From: Sulfitobacter mediterraneus
GTDB taxonomy: Bacteria > Pseudomonadota > Alphaproteobacteria > Rhodobacterales > Rhodobacteraceae
Assembly (NCBI RefSeq): GCF_003054325.1
Contig: NZ_QBKU01000006.1
Span: 207,932 to 271,931 of the forward strand
Length of the DNA stretch: 64,000 bases
Reading direction: 5' to 3'
Within the stretch, counting starts at the first letter, position 1; every line of letters begins with the position of its first letter. Of this stretch, positions 34,247 to 42,795 are shown one piece after another. The translations under genes were made by a program, and so were the position numbers. Under the pieces are notes generated by a model, which saw only the letters and a list, made by a program, of their open reading frames with translations, was not told the DNA's origin and did not search any database.

Positions 34247-34587
34247 TTGCAGTGATTTTCGAAGTGATGCCGCATCCTGACCGCAAAGGCGACTACCTCG
34301 ACCTTGCAGCCGAGATGAAACCGCTGGTCGATCAGGTGGAGGGGTTTATCTCTGTTGAACGGTTTCAAAGCCTGACCAACCCGGACAAGCTGCTGTCTCT
34401 TTCGTTTTTCCGCGATGAAGAAGCCGTGCAGAACTGGCGCAAGCTGACCGCGCATCGCAAGGCCCAGGCCAAAGGGCGGGCGGGGATCTTTACCGACTAT
34501 CATCTGCGGATCGCCCATGTGATCCGCGACTATGGCCTCGCAGACCGGGATCAAGCACCAGACGACAGCCGCGCCAGCCACGGCTGA
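34243..34587 (+). CDS. Antibiotic-biosynthesis-monooxygenase (ABM) domain protein
   Basis: A 114-residue dimeric alpha/beta-barrel protein. MIAVIFEVMPHPDRKGDYLDLA and VEGFISVERFQSL are typical of the ABM family, which includes cofactor-free quinone-forming monooxygenases and haem-degrading enzymes. Substrate and haem ligands cannot be assigned. It is coupled to the preceding NIPSNAP gene and lies opposite an ArsR-type regulator. Confidence 0.82.
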   Translation: MIAVIFEVMPHPDRKGDYLDLAAEMKPLVDQVEGFISVERFQSLTNPDKLLSLSFFRDEEAVQNWRKLTAHRKAQAKGRAGIFTDYHLRIAHVIRDYGLADRDQAPDDSRASHG

Positions 34588-34663
34588 TCCTGCGCCGCAT
34601 TGTGACTGGCCCTTGTTTCACGCTAAACAGGGGCCGGACCAACACAGGAAGGAGCCGTGCAAC

Positions 34664-35089
34664 ATGGGCAAGGTATTTGTCACCGACCGCGAATTGCGCT
34701 TTGGCGATTGCGATATATCCGGCACCGCTTATTTCCCCTCCTACCTCAATCTGCTCAACGGCGTGAACGAGGAATACTGGGCGCACATCGGCTATCCTTG
34801 GCACGAGATCATCTGGAAAGAACGCTGGGGCACGCCCACGGTTCACCTGACCTGCGATTTCTCGATCCCGTCGCTGTTTGGTCAAACCCTGACGTTTGAA
34901 TTACGTGTGGTGCGCGTGGGTCGATCCTCCGTGACGCTCAAGCATGAGATCAGTTGCAAAGGCGAAAAGCGCTGGAACAGTACGCAGGTTCTTGCGGCCT
35001 CTGATCTGGACAAACATACCTCGGTGGCATGGCCAGATGCCGTGAAGGCAACGCTGGACGATTGGCTGGTCACGGACGAGGGCGCCTAG
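34664..35089 (+). CDS. Acyl-CoA thioesterase, 4HBT hotdog family
   Basis: A 141-residue hotdog-fold thioesterase. The active-site region RFGDCDISGTAYFPSYLNLLN has the Asp typical of the 4-hydroxybenzoyl-CoA thioesterase/YbgC group. It hydrolyses acyl-CoA or aryl-CoA thioesters in the cytoplasm; the acyl group is unknown. AAGGAG lies 9 bases before the ATG at 34664; the longer open frame overlaps the ABM gene and is rejected. The stop codon is 1 base away from that of the convergent photolyase gene. Confidence 0.87.
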   Translation: MGKVFVTDRELRFGDCDISGTAYFPSYLNLLNGVNEEYWAHIGYPWHEIIWKERWGTPTVHLTCDFSIPSLFGQTLTFELRVVRVGRSSVTLKHEISCKGEKRWNSTQVLAASDLDKHTSVAWPDAVKATLDDWLVTDEGA

Positions 35090-35090
35090 G

Positions 35091-36620
35091 TCAAACCACC
35101 TCGCCCGCGTCCAAACGTTTGAGCCATTTGCGCGCATCTATTAAAACGGTTTCGCGCCGGTCCGCATCCATGCGGTCCCATGTGCGGTACATATTGCCCA
35201 TCCGCGCATTGTCTTTGAACCGGTCCCGATGCCGGTCCAGAAAATGCCAATACAGCAGGTTAAACGGGCAGGCTCCCTCGCCGGTTTTCACGCTGACCTT
35301 GTAAGCGCAACCTTTGCAATAATTCGACATCCGGTTGATGTAGGCCCCCGATGACACATAGGGCTTGGAGGCAATGACCCCGCCATCGGCAAACTGGCTC
35401 ATCCCGATGGTATTGGGTGCCTCGACCCACTCGAACGCATCGGCGTAAACCTCCAGATACCATTCGTGCACCTGCGCGGGGTCCACCCCGGCCAAAAGGG
35501 CAAAATTGCCCGTCACCATAAGCCGCTGAATGTGATGGGCATAGGCGCTGGTCTTGGTCTGGCGCACCGCATGGGCGATACAGTTCATATTTGTCTCAGC
35601 GCCCCAATAGAAGTCAGGCAAATCCCGGTCATGGCGCAGGGCGTTGCGGGTGACATAATCCGGCCCTTCCAGAAAATAGATGCCCCGCACATATTCGCGC
35701 CAACCGATGATTTGGCGGATGAACCCTTCAGCGGCGTTGATCGGTACGCTTCCATCCTGCCACGCCTTTTCTGCCGCTTGGCAGATCTCGATTGGGCCCA
35801 GCAATCCAATGTTCAGATAGGGCGACAGCACCGCATGATAGAGGGTTTCATGCTCTTCCAACATGGCATCCTGATAATCCCCGAATTTCGGCAGCGCATG
35901 AGTGATGAAGTGATCCAAAGCCTCCAGTGCCTGCGCTCGCGTGGTCGCAAATTCGAAGGGATAAAGATCACCAAAATGATCGGCAAAGCGGGCCTCAACC
36001 AGATCCAGCACCTCTGCCGTCTGGGCATCCGGCTCGAACCGCATAGGCCCGTCATGATCTACGTCATCAGGGGCAGGCTTGCGGTTGTCGTGATCATAAT
36101 TCCACTGCCCGCCAGCGGGGTCATCGCCCTCCATCAACAGCCCGGTCTTACGCCGCATCTCGCGGTAGAAATATTCCATTCGCAAGGCTTTGCGTCCTTC
36201 GGCCCAGCCCTCAAAATCAGCATGGGACGCCAGAAAGCGATGATCAGGCAACATCTGTACCTTGATCGGCGCATACTTCAGCTTATCAATCAGCCGCCAT
36301 TCGCCCGGCTCGGTACAGATCACCTCTTGCGCCCCGGTCTCTTCCGCCCGGCGCAGCAGTTCTCCGACGATGGAGCCAGCATTGTGCGTGTCGTCCAACT
36401 GCGTATAGCGCAGATCCCATCCGTCCTCTTTCAACGCCTGCGCAAATTTGCGCATTGCAGCAAAGACCAATGCGATCTTCTTGGGATGGTGGCGTACATA
36501 TCCGGCCTCATCCGCAACCTCGGCCATGACAACAATATCGCTGCCCTTGTCCGCCTCAGCCAAGGCGCTGAGCCCTTCCGACAACTGGTCCCCCAACACC
36601 AAAATCAACCGGCTCACCAC
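35091..36620 (-). CDS. Iron-sulfur photolyase/cryptochrome, PhrB ((6-4)) type
   Basis: A 509-residue DNA photolyase-related protein. The N-terminal LILVLGDQLSEGLSALA is typical of this class. Four cysteines at 347, 435, 438 and 451 (MNCIAHAV, NYCKGCAY, GACPFN) have the spacing of the 4Fe-4S ligands of Agrobacterium PhrB (350, 438, 441, 454). That protein repairs UV (6-4) photoproducts with FAD and a ribolumazine antenna. Repair activity here is inferred. Its start overlaps the SDR gene by 7 bases, so the two are cotranscribed. Confidence 0.92.
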   Translation of the reverse strand: MVSRLILVLGDQLSEGLSALAEADKGSDIVVMAEVADEAGYVRHHPKKIALVFAAMRKFAQALKEDGWDLRYTQLDDTHNAGSIVGELLRRAEETGAQEVICTEPGEWRLIDKLKYAPIKVQMLPDHRFLASHADFEGWAEGRKALRMEYFYREMRRKTGLLMEGDDPAGGQWNYDHDNRKPAPDDVDHDGPMRFEPDAQTAEVLDLVEARFADHFGDLYPFEFATTRAQALEALDHFITHALPKFGDYQDAMLEEHETLYHAVLSPYLNIGLLGPIEICQAAEKAWQDGSVPINAAEGFIRQIIGWREYVRGIYFLEGPDYVTRNALRHDRDLPDFYWGAETNMNCIAHAVRQTKTSAYAHHIQRLMVTGNFALLAGVDPAQVHEWYLEVYADAFEWVEAPNTIGMSQFADGGVIASKPYVSSGAYINRMSNYCKGCAYKVSVKTGEGACPFNLLYWHFLDRHRDRFKDNARMGNMYRTWDRMDADRRETVLIDARKWLKRLDAGEVV

Positions 36621-37279
36621 GGCACCTCGCTGCCCGCCCAGTCAAAAAAACCGCCAGTTTGTGCAGGCGTCAGGCCATCCATAACACCTATGAGATTTTG
36701 CGCAGCTTCCTCCGCTGGTACGGCGGGATGGCGGCCCAGATAGGCCTGGGTAAACGGGGTCGCCACAGTGCCCGGATGCAGCGCCACGCAGATGCTCTGC
36801 GGATGGCTGCGGGACAATTCAATCGCTGCTGTGTGGACAATCTGGTTCACCGCCGCCTTGGCACTGCGATAGCTGATCCAGCCGCCCAAACTATTGTCGC
36901 CGATGGACCCTACCCGCGCCGACAAAATCGCAAAAACCGCGCGGCGATCCTTGCGCAGCAAGCGATGCGCTTGAGCCAGCACCAGCGCCGGACCAACCGC
37001 ATTGAGCGCAAATTGATCCATCATCGCGTCCTTGCGCACCGCACGAATGGTCTTTTCCGGCGCTGCGCCGCCAATCTCCAACGCGCCACTGGCGACAATC
37101 ACCTGATCAAACGGCCCCGCCAGCCGCCCCAAATGATGCGCAACACTGTCAGGATCCGTCACATCGAACCCGTCGCCGGACCGCGACAGGCCCACCACAC
37201 GATCCCCGCGTGCCTGATGCGCCTGCACCAGTGCCGAACCGATCCCGCCGCTGGCCCCAATGATCAAAACATCTTTCAT
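36614..37279 (-). CDS. Short-chain dehydrogenase (C-factor/YciK-like)
   Basis: A 221-residue SDR oxidoreductase. The nucleotide-binding motif is GASGGIGSAL, a Ser appears in AILSARVGS, and the catalytic Tyr and Lys are in SYRSAKAAV (Y-x-x-x-K). Substrate is not known. It is first in a two-gene unit with the PhrB-type photolyase, an arrangement that hints at, but does not prove, a role in flavin or antenna chemistry. The upstream gap contains a variant of the dispersed AT-rich element. Confidence 0.85.
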   Translation of the reverse strand: MKDVLIIGASGGIGSALVQAHQARGDRVVGLSRSGDGFDVTDPDSVAHHLGRLAGPFDQVIVASGALEIGGAAPEKTIRAVRKDAMMDQFALNAVGPALVLAQAHRLLRKDRRAVFAILSARVGSIGDNSLGGWISYRSAKAAVNQIVHTAAIELSRSHPQSICVALHPGTVATPFTQAYLGRHPAVPAEEAAQNLIGVMDGLTPAQTGGFFDWAGSEVPW

Positions 37280-37383
37280 ATCCCGGAACTAGCGGTGCAA
37301 ATGCGCGGATCAATGTTTCATTTGGCCAAAAAAACTCAATTCCGCACCCGCTGCTCTCACAGCAACAAAGATCATTCACCCCC
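37280..37383. other. Divergent gap between the SDR gene and the leu leader
   Basis: Contains a hairpin-poor variant of the dispersed AT element on the minus strand (about 37311-37341, GGAATTGAGTTTTTTTGGCC then AAATGAAAC). A short GCTG/CAGC inverted repeat lies next to it. No gene is seen. Confidence 0.4.
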
Positions 37384-37411
37384 TTTCCATTTGCAAATGC
37401 ACGGGTATAAC
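37384..37411 (+). promoter_or_regulatory. Promoter of the leu leader/leuA
   Basis: TTTCCA (37384-37389) and TATAAC (37406-37411) are separated by 16 bases. The predicted start is near 37418, only about two bases before the leader peptide's ATG. A perfect palindrome CATTTGCAAATG (37388-37399) overlaps the -35 end and spacer. Confidence 0.6.
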
Positions 37412-37419
37412 TACGCCCC

Positions 37420-37506
37420 ATGACACACGCCGCCCATATCCCAACACCGCCGCGCCCCTGCGCGGCCATGCTGCGTGCCAACCTGCTGCTACTAATCCGC
37501 CTCTGA
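37420..37506 (+). CDS. leuL: Leucine leader peptide
   Basis: A 28-codon frame begins MTHAAHIPTPPRPC and ends NLLLLIRL, with four consecutive leucine codons (CTG CTG CTA CTA, 37483-37494) and another two close by. It ends with TGA at 37504-37506. No ribosome-binding site precedes it; the promoter position implies a leaderless or near-leaderless transcript, as known for the trp leader peptide of Sinorhizobium. It lies 78 bases before leuA and is followed by mutually exclusive hairpins, so it should act as a leucine sensor through ribosome stalling. Confidence 0.82.
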   Translation: MTHAAHIPTPPRPCAAMLRANLLLLIRL

Positions 37507-37561
37507 GCGTGCCATTCCGGCGCGCCCGCTCAGAGGGATGTGCCGCGCGCCAATGGATTTT
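37500..37561 (+). terminator. leuA transcription attenuator
   Basis: Antiterminator: CCTCTGAGCG (37500-37509) pairs perfectly with CGCTCAGAGG (37527-37536). Terminator: CCATT-cc-GGCGCGC (37512-37525) pairs with GCGCGCCAATGG (37545-37556), a 12-bp stem with a two-base bulge, followed by ATTTT. The first stem encloses the left arm of the terminator, so both cannot form normally. A ribosome at the leader stop codon would mask 37500-37509 and favour termination; stalling at the Leu codons would free it. Confidence 0.78.
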
Positions 37562-37584
37562 AAGCAGACAAGAAAGACCCAGAC

Positions 37585-39153
37585 ATGACAGATACATCCA
37601 AACAAGACCGCGTTTTGATTTTTGACACTACGTTGCGCGATGGCGAACAATCCCCCGGCGCGACCATGACCCACGCCGAAAAGCTCGAGATCGCTGGGCT
37701 TCTGGACGAAATGGGCGTTGACATCATTGAGGCCGGTTTTCCCATCGCCTCCGATGGAGATTTCAATGCCGTCAGCGAAATTTCCCGCCTGTCAAAAAAC
37801 AGCGTGATCTGCGGCTTGGCCCGGGCACAATTTGGCGACATCGACCGCTGCTGGGAGGCCGTGAAACACGCGCCGCAGCCACGCATTCACACCTTTATCG
37901 GCACCTCGCCGCTGCACCGCGCCATCCCGAACCTCACAATGGACGAAATGGCCGACCGGATCCATGAGACCGTGACCCACGCCCGCAACCTTTGCGACAA
38001 TGTGCAATGGTCGCCGATGGATGCAACCCGGACCGAGCTGGATTATCTCTACCGGGTGGTCGAGATCGCGATCAAGGCGGGCGCAACGACGATCAACATC
38101 CCCGACACCGTGGGCTATACCGCCCCGCGCGAAAGCGCCGATCTGATCGCCAAATTGCTTGAAAACGTGCCCGGCGCGGATGAGATCATTTTTGCCACCC
38201 ATTGCCACAACGATCTGGGCATGGCGACAGCCAACAGCCTTGCCGCCGTTGAGGCAGGTGCCCGCCAGATCGAATGCACAATCAACGGCCTTGGCGAACG
38301 CGCGGGCAATACCGCACTCGAAGAGGTCGTGATGGCACTGAAAGTGCGCAACGACATCATGCCGTTCCAAACAGGCATCGACAGCACCAAGATCATGAAC
38401 ATCTCGCGCCGCGTTGCGACGGTGTCGGGTTTTGCGGTGCAGTTTAACAAGGCCATTGTGGGCAAGAACGCCTTTGCCCACGAAAGCGGCATCCACCAGG
38501 ACGGCATGCTCAAGAACGCCGAAACGTTCGAGATTATGCGCCCCGAAGACGTGGGCCTGACCGAAACCAACATCGTCATGGGCAAACATTCGGGCCGCGC
38601 GGCGTTGCGCTCCAAGCTCGAAAACCTCGGGTTCGAATTGGGCGACAACCAGCTCAAGGATGTGTTTGTGCGGTTCAAGGAACTCGCCGATCGCAAAAAG
38701 GAAGTCTATGACGACGACCTCATCGCCCTGATGCGCACCGCAACCGACAGCGACGCGGACCAGATCAAGCTCAAATCCATGCATGTGATCTGCGGCACCG
38801 AAGGCCCAAATCAGGCGCGGATGGTGCTGGACGTGAACGGCGAGGAGCACAGCACCGAGCAAACCGGCGATGGCCCGGTGGATGCGGCGTTCAATTGCGT
38901 CAAGGCACTGGTGCCCCACGATGCGCGCTTGCAGCTTTATCAGGTGCATGCGGTGACCGAAGGTACAGATGCGCAGGCCACGGTGTCTGTTCGCATGGAA
39001 GAGGACGGGCGCATTGTGACAGGCCAATCGGCAGACACCGACACGGTCGTGGCCTCGGTCCGCGCCTATATCCATGCGCTCAACCGTTTGCTGGTCCGCC
39101 GTGAGAAAGGCGGCACCGACAAGCGAGAGGTCAGCTACAAAGACGTGAGCTAA
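37585..39153 (+). CDS. leuA: 2-isopropylmalate synthase
   Basis: A 522-residue long-form enzyme that condenses acetyl-CoA with 2-oxoisovalerate, the committed step of leucine synthesis. The catalytic barrel starts FDTTLRDGEQSPGATM and includes the metal ligands of TLRDGEQ and ATHCHNDLGMA, plus NGLGERAGN. The C-terminal LeuA dimer/allosteric domain (about residues 390-510) with GPVDAAFNCV is the site of leucine feedback. Transcription is probably controlled by the leader peptide and attenuator directly upstream. Confidence 0.96.
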   Translation: MTDTSKQDRVLIFDTTLRDGEQSPGATMTHAEKLEIAGLLDEMGVDIIEAGFPIASDGDFNAVSEISRLSKNSVICGLARAQFGDIDRCWEAVKHAPQPRIHTFIGTSPLHRAIPNLTMDEMADRIHETVTHARNLCDNVQWSPMDATRTELDYLYRVVEIAIKAGATTINIPDTVGYTAPRESADLIAKLLENVPGADEIIFATHCHNDLGMATANSLAAVEAGARQIECTINGLGERAGNTALEEVVMALKVRNDIMPFQTGIDSTKIMNISRRVATVSGFAVQFNKAIVGKNAFAHESGIHQDGMLKNAETFEIMRPEDVGLTETNIVMGKHSGRAALRSKLENLGFELGDNQLKDVFVRFKELADRKKEVYDDDLIALMRTATDSDADQIKLKSMHVICGTEGPNQARMVLDVNGEEHSTEQTGDGPVDAAFNCVKALVPHDARLQLYQVHAVTEGTDAQATVSVRMEEDGRIVTGQSADTDTVVASVRAYIHALNRLLVRREKGGTDKREVSYKDVS

Positions 39154-39160
39154 AATGGCT

Positions 39161-39243
39161 TCGGACCGCAAATGCGGTCCGATCCACCGGGGGCGCGGCC
39201 CCCGGACCCCCGAGATATATCTGACCTGCAAAAGAGAAGAAGT
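39161..39243 (+). repeat. Dispersed intergenic hairpin/AT element, copy C (after leuA)
   Basis: Seven bases after the leuA stop comes a perfect stem TCGGACCGCA/TGCGGTCCGA (39161-39170 with 39173-39182). Next is CCGGGGGC/GCCCCCGG (39187-39194 with 39198-39205), then ACCCCCGAGATATATC, TGACCTGC and AAAAGAGAAGAAG. The order of parts matches the other copies, in plus orientation. It probably also acts as the 3' end of the leuA transcript. Confidence 0.6.
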
Positions 39244-39406
39244 AGGCTGCCACGGATACGCCGGGGAACGACATGCGCCCCCCGGCCGAAAAAAGCAGTG
39301 CTTCTTCCGCAGGCACGGCCATCGGCGTCCCCGCCTGTACCGCAATTCTTAACCTCTTCGGTAAGCCTTAAGAAAAACTGAACAAAAGTTAGGACTCTTC
39401 AATCCC
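39244..39406. other. Non-coding stretch between two convergent elements
   Basis: About 160 bases between leuA and the glyoxalase-like gene with no credible gene. A weak inverted repeat TTCTTAA (39346-39352) with TTAAGAA (39368-39374) is the only structure noted. Confidence 0.4.
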
Positions 39407-39486
39407 TTCTTTTGTAGGCCAAAAATATTCCTGGGGGGTTCGGGGGGCAAAGCCCCCCGACCGGTCGGGCCATGCCAATGGCCCGA
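39407..39486 (-). repeat. Dispersed intergenic hairpin/AT element, copy D
   Basis: After the stop of the glyoxalase-like gene (minus strand), a 9-bp hairpin (39465-39473 with 39478-39486) is followed by TCGGGGGGC/GCCCCCCGA (39440-39448 with 39452-39460), then ACCCCCC, AGGAATATTTTTGGCC and ACAAAAGAAGGG. It faces copy C head to head. Confidence 0.6.
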
Positions 39487-39490
39487 ACCC

Positions 39491-40075
39491 TTACCGATAG
39501 GGGTTCTTTGGTTCGCGATCATCACTTAGCGATTTCTGCGCACGTTCCACAATCAGGACAGATGCATCGGCCAGGTGTTCCCGTTCAATCGCTTTGGCTC
39601 CACGTGCGACCCGCAATTTATGCGCCTCCAGCATCACTTCGGCATGGCTGATCCCGCGCGGCGGGATAAAGGCATAACAAGCCAATTCAATCAGCAATCC
39701 CAATGGATCTTTGAAATAGACCGAATGCATGAACCCGCGGTCCTTGACCCCGGAATGACCGATCCCGCGAGCCTCCAACCGGTCGGTGATCTGATCGAAC
39801 ATCGCACGGTCCACTTCGAATGCGATATGATGCACACAACCCGGATCTGTGGGGGTGCGTTTGTGCACCGGTTTGCGCTCTTCGTTGGTAAAGATTGTGA
39901 TCAGCCGCCCGTCACCGGGATCAAAATAGAGGTGCCCTTCGTTGGGGTCATCCAGATTGGGCTGGTCAAAGATAAAGGGCATGCCCAGCACCCCCTCCCA
40001 AAAGTCGATCGAGCTTTGCCGGTCTGCGCCGGTCAGGGTGATGTGATGCACGCCCAAGCTTTGAATTTTCTTCAT
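39491..40075 (-). CDS. VOC/glyoxalase-fold dioxygenase-like protein
   Basis: A 194-residue protein of the vicinal oxygen chelate superfamily. Metal-ligand positions are visible as GVHHITLTGAD, CVHHIAFEVD and IELACYAF with the terminal Glu. The layout suggests a ring-cleavage dioxygenase or a glyoxalase-like enzyme, but the substrate is unknown. GAGG lies 6 bases before the ATG at 40073-40075; the longer frame to 40150 lacks support. It is divergent from mreB. Confidence 0.83.
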   Translation of the reverse strand: MKKIQSLGVHHITLTGADRQSSIDFWEGVLGMPFIFDQPNLDDPNEGHLYFDPGDGRLITIFTNEERKPVHKRTPTDPGCVHHIAFEVDRAMFDQITDRLEARGIGHSGVKDRGFMHSVYFKDPLGLLIELACYAFIPPRGISHAEVMLEAHKLRVARGAKAIEREHLADASVLIVERAQKSLSDDREPKNPYR

Positions 40076-40115
40076 TTCAGGCCTCTCTTTGATACCGCTT
40101 TGCCCTCCAATATAG

Positions 40116-41294
<1,179 letters not shown>

Positions 41295-41336
41295 CTGCAA
41301 CACCCACCGGCCCCCCGGTCAGGAGCGTAACACCCC

Positions 41337-42245
41337 ATGGCCAAAGACCGTTCCCAGTCCAGTGATTACACCGGCCCGCTGCGCCGGTTGCTCTTGGCTG
41401 TGCTGGTGCTGGTGCTGGCGGCGGTGTTCCTGTTGTGGCGGATCGATAGCCCGCGCGTGGAGCGGTTTCGCGCCCAGATCACCGACCGTTTGGTGCCCAA
41501 TCTGGATTGGGCGATGGCGCCGGTCACCGGCACAATCAACCTTTTACGGGATTATCAAAGCTATCAACGGCTGGCCGACCAGAACCTCGAATTGCGCAGC
41601 GAATTGCGCCAGATGCAGGCCTGGAAAGAGGCCGCGCTGCAGCTTGAGCAGGAAAACGCCCGACTGCTGGACCTCAACAACGTGCGGCTTGATCCGCGCC
41701 TGACCTTCATCACCGGCGTTGTGCTGGCTGACAGCGGATCACCGTTCCGGCAATCCGTGCTGTTGAATGTAGGGGCACGCGATGGACTGGTTGATGGTTG
41801 GGCCACAATGGATGGGATCGGGCTGGTTGGCCGCATTTCTGGCGTCGCCAAAAACACCGCACGGGTGATCCTGCTCACCGATGCCTCCAGCCGTATTCCC
41901 GCGATCATCCAACCCTCTGGCCAACGGGCGATTGTGGCCGGTGACAACACCGCCGCACCGCCGGTCGATTTTCTGGAGAACCCCGATCTGGTCCGCCCCG
42001 GCGACCGGGTGATCAGTTCCGGCGATGGGGGCGTGTTCCCGGCAGGTCTGTTGATCGGCCAGGTTGCCGCTGATCCGGGCGGACGTCTGCGGGTGCGTTT
42101 GGCCGCCGATTATGAACGGCTCGAATTTTTGCGGGTGCTGCGGCACCACGGCAACGAACAGGTCTCGGACACGGCGCAGGTGATCACCGACAGTGGCCCA
42201 TTGCCAGCTGGGCAAGACAACGCCGAAACGGATGATCAGCCATGA
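41337..42245 (+). CDS. mreC: Rod shape-determining protein MreC
   Basis: A 302-residue bitopic membrane protein. One membrane segment (about residues 18-36) is followed by a coiled coil (about 70-110, NLELRSELRQMQAWKEAALQ) and a periplasmic beta-sandwich domain with GSPFRQSVLLNVGARDGLVDG. It links MreB to PBP2 and RodA. GGAG lies about 12 bases before the ATG. The stop overlaps the start of mreD by 4 bases. Confidence 0.94.
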   Translation: MAKDRSQSSDYTGPLRRLLLAVLVLVLAAVFLLWRIDSPRVERFRAQITDRLVPNLDWAMAPVTGTINLLRDYQSYQRLADQNLELRSELRQMQAWKEAALQLEQENARLLDLNNVRLDPRLTFITGVVLADSGSPFRQSVLLNVGARDGLVDGWATMDGIGLVGRISGVAKNTARVILLTDASSRIPAIIQPSGQRAIVAGDNTAAPPVDFLENPDLVRPGDRVISSGDGGVFPAGLLIGQVAADPGGRLRVRLAADYERLEFLRVLRHHGNEQVSDTAQVITDSGPLPAGQDNAETDDQP

Positions 42246-42781
42246 ACGATCTGTCGCAAACCCGGCTTTGGCTGATGCGGGCGGCGTTTTTGTTTCTGGC
42301 GCTGGTGATCCTGTTCTTTCACCTGCTGCCGCTCACCACCACGCCAAGCCGCTGGACAGGGCCGGATCTGCTTTTGGCTTTTGCCTGTGCTTGGTCCTTG
42401 CGGCGGCCAGAGTATGTGCCGGCGTTGGCGCTGGCCTTGGCGTTCTTGATGGCGGATCTCTTGTTACAGCGCCCGCCCGGTCTTTGGGCATTGCTGGCTT
42501 TGATGGGGTGTGAAAACCTCAAGTCGCGGGGCCGCAACCTGCGCGATTCAAGTTTTGCAGTGGAATGGCTGACGGTGGGCATTGTGATCATCATGGTGAT
42601 GGTGGCGAACCGGCTGCTATTGGCCGTTGCACTGGTTGAGGTGCCGCATTTGCCACTGGTCCTTTCCGAACTGGGGATGACCTTGCTATTCTATCCACTG
42701 GTCGTTCTGATCACCCATGGGCTGATGCGGGTGCGCAAAACCGCGCCGGGTGATCTGGATGCCCACGGCCAACGGGCCTGA
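42242..42781 (+). CDS. mreD: Rod shape-determining protein MreD
   Basis: A 179-residue integral membrane protein with about five hydrophobic segments and hardly any soluble part. Sequence motifs are weak in this family, so the call rests on size, topology and its place between mreC (4-base overlap) and mrdA (14 bases). Confidence 0.88.
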   Translation: MNDLSQTRLWLMRAAFLFLALVILFFHLLPLTTTPSRWTGPDLLLAFACAWSLRRPEYVPALALALAFLMADLLLQRPPGLWALLALMGCENLKSRGRNLRDSSFAVEWLTVGIVIIMVMVANRLLLAVALVEVPHLPLVLSELGMTLLFYPLVVLITHGLMRVRKTAPGDLDAHGQRA

Positions 42782-42795
42782 CAGGGGAGACAGGT

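Noticed and set aside
39155..39381. Short frames between leuA and the glyoxalase-like gene
   Set aside because: They cross perfect hairpins and have random composition; the region is better read as non-coding.
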